A program made the position numbers and the translations under genes. Shown here piece after piece: positions 4,329 through 11,592 of a DNA stretch of 32,581 nucleotides. Under the pieces are notes generated by a model, which saw only the letters and a list, made by a program, of their open reading frames with translations, was not told where the DNA came from and made no database searches. Every line of letters begins with the position of its first letter. Positions within the stretch are counted from its first letter, which is position 1. This DNA comes from a virus, in IMG/VR virus record IMGVR_UViG_3300027896_000137, positions 1 to 32,581 of that record. One strand, given 5' to 3'.

Positions 4329-6440
4329 ATGGGCTTTACATCAATGGATGATTTTGTAAATAAAGTGACTGTGAGTGGAAAGTTCTGGAGAGCTGACTAT
4401 ATAAAGAATGCTTCCAACATAGGAACAGTCGTTGCTGGCAGATGGTACGACCTTGCAGGCTTCCCAGGAGTCCCCATTCAATATATGCACGGCAACATGG
4501 TTCAGAACGGTGACTTCATGGCGACAGCTGCCCCCTGGAACGTAGGTGGCACATGGACATATTCTGCTGTTAACCATAATATGTCGCACGGTACAGCAAA
4601 TGACGGATCTGTTTTGTCTATCACGGTTAAATGCGTTCCTGGAGAGAAATACACTTTGATATGGACAAAGGGTGCTGGTGCAGGAGCAGTCATGCCCTCA
4701 CTCGGCGGCACTAATGGAACTTCACGGACAACAGCGTCCACATTATATCGTGAAGACATTATCATGGGTACAACTAATGCTCTACTCGCCTTTACTACGA
4801 CGGACGCAACGGCTTCTGTAGTTGACCTTGTGTGGTTATGCAAGTCAGCAGATTTTATGCCTTACACCTCTGAAACAGAATGTGCAACGTATCTTGGCCC
4901 GACTCCAGCAGGCGGCGAAACAAAGCATCTAATCAATATGGCTTGTTTTAATAACGCTCTACTTGGATCTCCGTCCGTTCTTGAGATAGTGGATATTATC
5001 GGCGTGTATCCATGTGTTAAGACAAGTCTTGCATCAAAACAAGTTCTGCAACATTCTACGAGATTGAGGAATGGCAACTTCTCCACAGGCGATGCTACGG
5101 GCTGGACTTGTGGTTCAAACTGGGCATACGCAGCAACCAATAAGATTCATAGAACTCAAGCGGCAGATGTGGCAACGTTATCACAGGCAAGTCTTGACAT
5201 TCTTGCTGGAGTTCCATACAGTCTAAAATTTACTATGTCTGGTTCAGCAGGAGCAGGAACCATCACTCCATCTTTGGGTGGAGCAACTGGAACTGCAAGA
5301 ACTGCTGACGGCACTTATACACAAACATTGACTCCCTCAATAACAGGTGGAACTTTGGCCTTTACTCCGACCAATAATAACATTGCAACAGACATTTCTG
5401 ATGTTAGTCTTGTTCCTTTATTCCCACGATATACTGATGGAGCTGGATTAAGATTTTTCATGTCAACTTCCTTTGACACTCTACCTACAACAGGTGCTCA
5501 GAATGTACAATGCGAATACCGCAACACGACAGGCTGGCCAACCTACACGGTGGTTGATTCTTGTGACGTGACAACTAACTGGACAGACTCGGCGAATATG
5601 ACAACAAGTGTCAACACTACAAATTTCAAATCTGGAGTAGGGGCACTGAACTTAACAAAAGACAGCGTGACGACAGCTTTGACATACACCAGCAAAACAA
5701 CCACAAGCGTTGATTTTACGGGAAAGAAACTGGGCTTCTGGTTCTATTGTGCTTCAACGACAGCATTTGCAAAACTGGCAGCCGCAGTCTCCCTGACTGT
5801 TAGATTTGGTTCTGACGCATCTAATTATTTCAGATGGGACTTTGTTAATACGGCACTTGCAACTGGATTGCTTGGGCAGACTTTGAATGGTGTAGGATGG
5901 CAGTATATAGAATGCTCGCAGCTCAATTATACTTCTAAGACAGGAACCCCTGTCCTGGCGACCTGTGCATACACTTACATAGGATTGACCGCTTCTGATG
6001 GAACAACAATTACGTGGAGTGCTGGTGATTTTGTTATTGACCAGCTTGAGGTTGTTGCAGAGGCTTCACAGCTTGGAGCTACAGTTTCCAATACAGCATC
6101 AAGTATCGCAAGTCACATACTTCACAGCGGAGTGGCTGCTGGAAACATTGGCCCGTTCCTGCCCTTGGCAGCAGGTGACGCAGGAGTGCAGAGAGTAGAG
6201 AATGTGACCTTTTCAGGAGTGAGTGCTGCTGCTGGTTCAGTCTGTATAGTGGTCTGTAAACCTCTTGCTTCAATTCCCTTGCCTTACGGGTTCATTGCAG
6301 CAGAGAGGGATTTTATGAGCCAGCTTCCGAGCCTGCCAAGAATTTATGACGGGGCTTGCCTGGGATACTTGCTATTTGATGGAGCAATCTCAGTCGCTGG
6401 CACACAGTGGATGGGAAATATAGATTTGGCATGGGGGTGA
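4329..6440 (+). CDS. Virion surface protein, scaffold with three inserted beta domains (703 residues)
   Basis: This long paralog of the 3464-4324 product carries three extra domains in separate positions of the same scaffold. Insert 1 (about 57-178) starts with VQNGDFMATAAPWNVGG. Insert 2 (about 246-358) starts with LRNGNFSTGDATGWTCGS. Both have the 'NGxF...W' entry and long beta-rich body of CBM4/9-like jelly-roll carbohydrate-binding modules, and both end near a Val-Asp-Leu/Val-Ser-Leu strand. Insert 3 (about 410-585) has VDSCDVTTNWTDSAN, a KSGVGALNLTK strand and VDFTGKKLGFWFYC, another jelly-roll-like pattern. The scaffold resumes with FPRYTDGAGLRFF, GPFLPLAAGDAGVQRV and LPSLPRIYDGACLGYL. 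Binding to host or mucosal glycans is a reasonable inference; no catalytic residues are apparent. Confidence 0.65.
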   Translation: MGFTSMDDFVNKVTVSGKFWRADYIKNASNIGTVVAGRWYDLAGFPGVPIQYMHGNMVQNGDFMATAAPWNVGGTWTYSAVNHNMSHGTANDGSVLSITVKCVPGEKYTLIWTKGAGAGAVMPSLGGTNGTSRTTASTLYREDIIMGTTNALLAFTTTDATASVVDLVWLCKSADFMPYTSETECATYLGPTPAGGETKHLINMACFNNALLGSPSVLEIVDIIGVYPCVKTSLASKQVLQHSTRLRNGNFSTGDATGWTCGSNWAYAATNKIHRTQAADVATLSQASLDILAGVPYSLKFTMSGSAGAGTITPSLGGATGTARTADGTYTQTLTPSITGGTLAFTPTNNNIATDISDVSLVPLFPRYTDGAGLRFFMSTSFDTLPTTGAQNVQCEYRNTTGWPTYTVVDSCDVTTNWTDSANMTTSVNTTNFKSGVGALNLTKDSVTTALTYTSKTTTSVDFTGKKLGFWFYCASTTAFAKLAAAVSLTVRFGSDASNYFRWDFVNTALATGLLGQTLNGVGWQYIECSQLNYTSKTGTPVLATCAYTYIGLTASDGTTITWSAGDFVIDQLEVVAEASQLGATVSNTASSIASHILHSGVAAGNIGPFLPLAAGDAGVQRVENVTFSGVSAAAGSVCIVVCKPLASIPLPYGFIAAERDFMSQLPSLPRIYDGACLGYLLFDGAISVAGTQWMGNIDLAWG

Positions 6441-6444
6441 GATT

Positions 6445-6675
6445 ATGAATGACAAAGATAAAATCATAAAGCTGTTGGAAGAGAAGGTGGAGAGACTGGA
6501 GAAGGAATTGATGGAGGCAAGGATGCAGCCTGTGGTTGTTCCTATGAACCCAGTGTATCCAGGGTATCCGGTGAATCCAGCATATCCAGTGAGTCCTTAT
6601 CCGAGCCCATGGAGTCCAGTTTATACTTGGCCTCCTGTCGTGACTTGTACGGTTGACGGAACAATGAGGAATTAG
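6445..6675 (+). CDS. Coiled-coil protein with Pro/Tyr-rich tail, 76 residues
   Basis: Residues 3-26 form a heptad-like charged helix (IIKLLEEKVERLEKELMEAR). A proline- and tyrosine-rich segment (about 32-62) with repeated PxYP and YPV turns follows (NPVYPGYPVNPAYPVSPYP), ending in WPPVVTCTVDGTMRN. GGGGTGA at 6434-6440 serves as ribosome site and overlaps the previous stop codon; the gene ends flush against the ATG at 6676. The helix probably oligomerises the protein and the Pro/Tyr tail is likely extended. It looks like a small linker or bridge among virion surface proteins, but I know of no defined family. Confidence 0.6.
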   Translation: MNDKDKIIKLLEEKVERLEKELMEARMQPVVVPMNPVYPGYPVNPAYPVSPYPSPWSPVYTWPPVVTCTVDGTMRN

Positions 6676-7767
6676 ATGCTTTTACAGAATAAATCATTCT
6701 TAGCTTGCAATGGATTGAGAATATTGAGCGGAGCATCGACCAGTGTCATTGGTGTTCCCTCAAATTTTACGGGTTCCGTTGGGCTGGCTGCAAGGTCTTT
6801 GCTTGGTGGTACTATTTCTTCCAAGCTAAACCGTTACATGGGCGAGGCTACACTCTATAAAGGTGATGCAATCCCTTCCGGCTATTCACCATCCTTCGGA
6901 GCTTGGTATCCGAATGTGAAAGCTGGCGGAATGAGTTCTCGCTATCAAGTGATTGGAGCAGGCCTTATATCTGCCGCCACTCTTGCTGGCGGAATGAATA
7001 TGAGCACAGGTTCAAACATACTTGGGTTTGGCACAATCAATACAATTCCATTCATTCACATAGCTGACCATTTTGTTGTCAATCAAGCAAGTCTGACCTC
7101 TCTTGGTGAAATATCAAATTCATCTTCAATGAAGGGAGTCATAACATACAAAATCAGTGACCATATTGTTCTAACAGGCGCCGGAACAATACCTGACTTG
7201 ATGTTGAAGATTCTTGCCTGGAGCAAAGCAACTCTTACAGGCGAAGGTGATTTGGATGGGACACTACAGGCACCAATAAAGTTAGGAGCTACATTAACAG
7301 GTGATGGTGATGTAACAGGAGCATTGGTTGGAATGGTATATTTGCTGGGGAGTTTGACAGGAGTGGGAGTATTGACTCCAGACCTAAGATTTCCTGCAAA
7401 TTTGGGAGCTGAGTTAGAAGGAGAAGGATCTATTGCTGAAGATATTTTGCTGAAGGCTATTGCCTGGTGTATATCTTCTTTGATAGGGACAGGCACTGCA
7501 AGCGGTTCTTTGAGAGGAGACTCATATCTCAGTGCCACAATCACTTCTGCGGGAGATGTTGTCACTGCTGAATCATGTGCCATTGCTGTATGGGAGGCTC
7601 TTGCCGCTGCTCATAATAAACCTTCAACTATGGGAAAAGCTATGAACTCAGCAAGTTCAGCAGGAGACCCCTGGACAAGTCTATTAGAGAATTATACTGA
7701 CGATGCTACTTTTGGAGCATTTATTAAAGAGCTTTTAACCAGGTCTCAGTTTTTAACATTGAAATAG
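6676..7767 (+). CDS. Glycine-rich repeat virion protein (363 residues)
   Basis: Residues 166-296 contain six to seven tandem repeats of 20-22 residues with the core LTGxGxL: LTGAGTI, LTGEGDL, LTGDGDV, LTGVGVL, LEGEGSI, LIGTGTA, then ITSAGDV. Each core is followed by a hydrophobic strand ending in Ala/Ser-Thr. Such arrays occur in phage surface proteins and probably form a beta-solenoid or elongated stalk. The C-terminal 60 residues (VWEALAAAHNKPSTMGKAMNSASSAGDPWTSL...) match a helical ending seen in many phage structural proteins, where 'VWxxLAxxxTxxGTMGxxxNxAGxxxxPW' is typical. The first 165 residues are Gly/Ser-rich. It closes the block of surface genes before the terminase genes. Role as a fibre or decoration is inferred. 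Confidence 0.65.
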   Translation: MLLQNKSFLACNGLRILSGASTSVIGVPSNFTGSVGLAARSLLGGTISSKLNRYMGEATLYKGDAIPSGYSPSFGAWYPNVKAGGMSSRYQVIGAGLISAATLAGGMNMSTGSNILGFGTINTIPFIHIADHFVVNQASLTSLGEISNSSSMKGVITYKISDHIVLTGAGTIPDLMLKILAWSKATLTGEGDLDGTLQAPIKLGATLTGDGDVTGALVGMVYLLGSLTGVGVLTPDLRFPANLGAELEGEGSIAEDILLKAIAWCISSLIGTGTASGSLRGDSYLSATITSAGDVVTAESCAIAVWEALAAAHNKPSTMGKAMNSASSAGDPWTSLLENYTDDATFGAFIKELLTRSQFLTLK

Positions 7768-7776
7768 GATGAGGTT

Positions 7777-8475
7777 ATGGAAATTATAAAGAGAAAAAAG
7801 AAAGCGAAAGAGCCTGAAGATGTCAAAGTTCCTCCCCGTCGAAGCAAGAAAGTAATTGACGAAGAGGCTTCAAAGGTGTTAGCGAAAGAAACTGTTAAAG
7901 CTGAAGGGGAAGGAACAGAAACGGTTCAAGAATTAACGAATCGTCTTTACGGTCCTGGTAATGAGATAGGACCTTTGACTCTTGCTCCATGGGAGAGGGC
8001 ATCTAATTATAGAGTGCCTGCAACTAAGAAAGTTTTCGGGAAGATTACTTATGCTGAAGTTGAGGAAGCTGTGCGAAACTCGCACGGCTTGATTACAACT
8101 GTAGCTCGACAACTGAAGCTTTCCGTGTACTTTGTCAAGCAGATATTCGCTAAATATAAGACATTGAAGCAGGAATTTGACGAGTTTCGAGAGTTGATGC
8201 TTGATGAAATGGAAGGCGAGCTTATGAAGAAGATTCGTAAGGGAGATACTACGGCAACAATCTTCGCTCTCAAATGTCTTGGGAAGAACAGGGGATATAT
8301 TGAACAAGCTCAAGGCTCTCAGAAGAAAGGCGGAGTAAATATCAAGTTCAAAAAGGCTACGGATGATGATGTTAAGAAGGTTAAGAAAGCTGATGCTAAA
8401 GGGGTGAAGGCGTCAGAATCTAAAAATGTCATAGATTTCAAGAAGGCGGTTAGTGATGGGTCGCAAGAGTCGTGA
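7777..8475 (+). CDS. terS: Terminase small subunit
   Basis: The 232-residue protein fits the small terminase, which recognises phage DNA and brings it to the packaging motor. After a basic, disordered N-terminus (1-85), residues about 95-125 form a helix-turn-helix (EEAVRNSHGLITTVARQLKLSVYFVKQIF) followed by KYKTLKQEFDEFRELML. A helical segment, EGELMKKIRKGDTTATIFALKCLGKNRGY (about 147-175), is the usual hallmark: 'xxxLxxxIxxGDxxAxxFxLKxxGxxRGY'. The C-terminus is Lys-rich and disordered. It overlaps the large subunit gene by about 20 bases, the standard TerS-TerL arrangement. Identification rests on the HTH, the GD...LK..G..RGY motif and this position. Confidence 0.85.
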   Translation: MEIIKRKKKAKEPEDVKVPPRRSKKVIDEEASKVLAKETVKAEGEGTETVQELTNRLYGPGNEIGPLTLAPWERASNYRVPATKKVFGKITYAEVEEAVRNSHGLITTVARQLKLSVYFVKQIFAKYKTLKQEFDEFRELMLDEMEGELMKKIRKGDTTATIFALKCLGKNRGYIEQAQGSQKKGGVNIKFKKATDDDVKKVKKADAKGVKASESKNVIDFKKAVSDGSQES

Positions 8476-9739
8476 AACCATAGCTGAGGAAATGCTCGCT
8501 GATGAGCAAGGTCCTGGTTTTGATAGCGAACCTGAAGACAAGAATATTGAAGTCCTTGTTACGAGTGTTTTTGAGAGGAATAGAGACTCTAAAAAACAGA
8601 TACTTGTTAACCGCGGCGGTCGAGGCTCAAGCAAATCGTATAGCATAGCCCAGTTGATTCTTCATCGATTTTTTACAGAAGACAGAAAGAGGATTCTTAT
8701 TCTTAGGAAGTCTTTGCCATCGTTGAGGGTTTCTACTCTTGAAGTAATGAAAACGATGGCTGAAGAATACGGACTGATGGATAGGATAACTGTTGAGAAA
8801 GTTCATTTGAATTGGTATTATAATAGCTCGTTGATTCACTTCGGTTCTGTAGATGAATCGAGCAAGCTTAAATCAAGTGATTGGAATATCGTTTGGATTG
8901 AAGAAGCAACGGAACTGACATACGATGATTTCATGGATATCAAACTCTGTATGAGGGCGAAAAGCAGAGATGGTAAGCTGAATCAGATGTATCTCTCGTT
9001 CAATCCTATCGATGAGTTTCATTGGATTAAAAAGAAACTTGTTGACGATCCTGTATTTGATGTTGATGAAATTGTTAGTTCCTATAAAGATAATCCTTTT
9101 CTCCCTGACTATTATGTTAAAGACTTGGAGAATCTTCAGTATCAGGATATGTCTTACTATAATATCTATACTCTTGGTAATTGGGGAAGACTTGAAAATA
9201 TCATCTACACTAACTGGGCGACTTGCGATTGGCTTCCCGGAAGGGACACAGTTGACACAGTTTTCTACGGTCTTGACTTTGGATTTAATGCTGAAACTGC
9301 TTTGCTTCGAGTATATGCAAAGAAACCTAATATTTGGGAAGAGGAGCTCATCTACGATAAGAAGATGACGAACTCGGATTTGATTGTGAGATTGTGCGAT
9401 ATTATCCCTGCTGATAGGAGAAGGAAAGAAATAATTTATGCTGACCCTGCAGAACCTGATAGGATAGAAGAAATAAGGAGAGCAGGCTTTCTTATTAAAG
9501 AAGCTCTTAAACCTGTCACAGCAGGAATTGATTGGGTGAAGAAATATAACATTCATATCCTGAAGTCGAGTGACAACTTGATTAAAGAGAAAAGGACTTA
9601 CAGTTGGCGGAAGAACAAAAATGGTGATGTTCTGGATGAGGTCGTTGAATATATGAATCACTTGATGGACGCGGAAAGATATGCTATTTATACGGCAATG
9701 AAAAAAGGTGCTGGCGTAAAAGTGAGGTTCTTAGGATGA
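8453..9739 (+). CDS. terL: Terminase large subunit (ATPase-nuclease)
   Basis: This 428-residue motor protein pumps DNA into the procapsid and cuts the concatemer. The ATPase domain shows Walker A GGRGSSKS (55-62), Walker B IVWIEE (146-151) with catalytic Glu, and the coupling motif YLSFNPI (180-186). The nuclease domain has FYGLDFGFN with Asp275, YADP with Asp331, and a terminal HLMDAERYA with Asp406, the expected RNase H-like acidic triad. Pattern and length place it with the Terminase_3 (PBSX/XtmB-like) group. The frame can start at GTG 8453 or ATG 8456; AAGGCGG just upstream supports either. Its last codons overlap the portal start by ATGA. Confidence 0.96.
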   Translation: MMGRKSRETIAEEMLADEQGPGFDSEPEDKNIEVLVTSVFERNRDSKKQILVNRGGRGSSKSYSIAQLILHRFFTEDRKRILILRKSLPSLRVSTLEVMKTMAEEYGLMDRITVEKVHLNWYYNSSLIHFGSVDESSKLKSSDWNIVWIEEATELTYDDFMDIKLCMRAKSRDGKLNQMYLSFNPIDEFHWIKKKLVDDPVFDVDEIVSSYKDNPFLPDYYVKDLENLQYQDMSYYNIYTLGNWGRLENIIYTNWATCDWLPGRDTVDTVFYGLDFGFNAETALLRVYAKKPNIWEEELIYDKKMTNSDLIVRLCDIIPADRRRKEIIYADPAEPDRIEEIRRAGFLIKEALKPVTAGIDWVKKYNIHILKSSDNLIKEKRTYSWRKNKNGDVLDEVVEYMNHLMDAERYAIYTAMKKGAGVKVRFLG

Positions 9740-11592
9740 AACTATTTGAAATGGTAAATAGAGCAGCAAGTAATCTCGGGGTGGTAGAGAAAGGAATAGG
9801 TCCTCTTATAGGAGACCAAGTTCTTTTTCGGTCAATGAGGTCAATCCTTGCTTCTCAAGGAACGAAAGTCACTTCTCCTTACAGTCAGAGCGTTTGGGTT
9901 TATGCCGCTTTGAATGCAATCACAAGCAATTTGAGCAGAGTTCCTTTTCTATTAAAGAAAGACGCAGGGGATTTAGAGCCTGGCAAAATAGAAGAAGGTC
10001 CTCTGTATGAAGTGATGATGAAACCAAATCCTCTGATGATTCTCAAAACATTGATTCAAGCTACTTTCACTTATGTGGGATTAAGAGGAGAAGCTATATG
10101 GATTCTTGACAGAGAGAATATCGCTCAGATTCCTCAAGCTATCTGGTGTTTTGATCCAATGAGGTTTACTCCCTCTCTCAATAAAGAAACAGGTCTTATT
10201 GATTTTTGGACATACAGGGCAAACACTAAATTCACATTTTATCCTCATCAAATTCTTCATTTCAAAGACTTCAATCCTTATGATGACATTAGGGGAATAT
10301 CCCCTATTGAAGCGGCAAGATTGAGCATCGATACTGATTATTCCTCGTCTATTTACAATAAAGTGTTTTTTGATAATGGTGCGAAGATTGGAGGATTCAT
10401 TTCTGTACCTGGTGAATTAACAGACGAGCAGTTTTCAAGACTTGTCGAGCAGTTTGAAGAAAGGCATCAAGGAGCTCCTAAAGCTCACAAGATAGCTATC
10501 GTTGAAGGGGATGGTAAGTTTACTGAAGCAAAGATTTCTCAGAAAGATATGGACTTTATTGATGGCAGAAATATGACAAGGAGAGAAATTCTTGCCGCTT
10601 ATAAAGTGAATGAAGTTGTAATGGGAACTTATACTAATATCAAAAGCTATGAAGGTATCAAAGCGGCTCACAAAGCATTCTGGGAAGAATGTTTGATGCC
10701 AAAGATTACTTACTTCGAGGAATTTTTATGGACTAATTTTTTCTCGAAGATGGGAGTAAGGAGAGGGAAAGGGAGAATATGGGCAGAGTTTGACCTTGCA
10801 AATGTAGGTCCTCTTCAGGCTAACTTCTCAGATAAAATTACTACTGCTCAGAAGATGGCTACTATGGGATGGCCTGTCAATCACATCAATAGGAGACTAC
10901 AACTCGGCATGAAAGAAGTTCCTTGGGGAGATGAATGGTTTGTCCCTGGAGGGTATGTTCCTATTACAGCACTCTTGAATGCCCCTGCCCCTGTTACTCC
11001 TTCAAAATCTGATACACCTCCTGTTGATGAAGGAAAGGATTTCAAATCAAAGACAGAGGTTGAACTTAAAGCGAAGTTCAAAAAATTTCTTTTTGAGAGC
11101 AGGAAGAAAACTATTGGCATGGTTATTCGAGGAGAAGATTGGACAGACTTTCCCTACAAAGGAGATGACTATTCAAAATTCAAAGAGGAGTTAGTTTCTA
11201 TTTATACGGAATCTGTCAATACAGGAGTGTTTGCTTCACAACAGCAAATAGGCGAGCTTTTCACTTTGAATCAGTTCTCAAAAGAAGTCTCTTTTCATGT
11301 AGAATCACGGGTTCTATTGATTATAAACGGTTTTAACTCTTTAATCAGAACTACACTCATGATGATTGATAAGGAAAGTAAAAACGAATCGGTAGCGGAC
11401 AAGGTTCGAGATGTGTATAATACCATAACTGTAAAGAGTTCTCTTGTAGCAAAGAGAGAAGCACAAATGGCTTTCGAGTTCGGAAAAAAATTAGTTTTAG
11501 AATATGTCAAAAAGGAAATTTCTCCTTCTCTCTCAATAGAACCTTTGGGATTGTCGGAGAAAAGCAATGTCATACAAGGAGGCTTAATATGA
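9736..11592 (+). CDS. Portal protein (HK97 family) with C-terminal MuF-like extension
   Basis: The portal forms the dodecameric ring at the capsid vertex for DNA entry. Residues about 45-415 carry the HK97/SPP1-type signature: SVWVYAALNAITSNLSRVPF, WxLDRE...AIWCFDPMRF, FYPHQILHFKDFNP, GISPIEAARLSI, the stem region FFDNGAKIGGFISVPGELTDEQ, DMDFIDGRNMTRREILAAYKVNEVVMG and a conserved AAHKAFWEECLMPKI. Typical portals of this family end near 400-450 residues. Here a further 180 residues follow a Pro-rich linker (about 415-430). They are helical and end in SSLVAKREAQMAFEFGKKLV, which resembles the 'R..IARTET..A.N.G' helix of MuF minor head proteins without the rest of that domain. The start at 9736 overlaps the terL stop. 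Confidence 0.92.
   Translation: MKLFEMVNRAASNLGVVEKGIGPLIGDQVLFRSMRSILASQGTKVTSPYSQSVWVYAALNAITSNLSRVPFLLKKDAGDLEPGKIEEGPLYEVMMKPNPLMILKTLIQATFTYVGLRGEAIWILDRENIAQIPQAIWCFDPMRFTPSLNKETGLIDFWTYRANTKFTFYPHQILHFKDFNPYDDIRGISPIEAARLSIDTDYSSSIYNKVFFDNGAKIGGFISVPGELTDEQFSRLVEQFEERHQGAPKAHKIAIVEGDGKFTEAKISQKDMDFIDGRNMTRREILAAYKVNEVVMGTYTNIKSYEGIKAAHKAFWEECLMPKITYFEEFLWTNFFSKMGVRRGKGRIWAEFDLANVGPLQANFSDKITTAQKMATMGWPVNHINRRLQLGMKEVPWGDEWFVPGGYVPITALLNAPAPVTPSKSDTPPVDEGKDFKSKTEVELKAKFKKFLFESRKKTIGMVIRGEDWTDFPYKGDDYSKFKEELVSIYTESVNTGVFASQQQIGELFTLNQFSKEVSFHVESRVLLIINGFNSLIRTTLMMIDKESKNESVADKVRDVYNTITVKSSLVAKREAQMAFEFGKKLVLEYVKKEISPSLSIEPLGLSEKSNVIQGGLI

Noticed and set aside
8873-9661. Long minus-strand frame (262 residues) opposite terL
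   Set aside because: It lies fully inside a gene with all terminase motifs; a shadow frame with no independent support.
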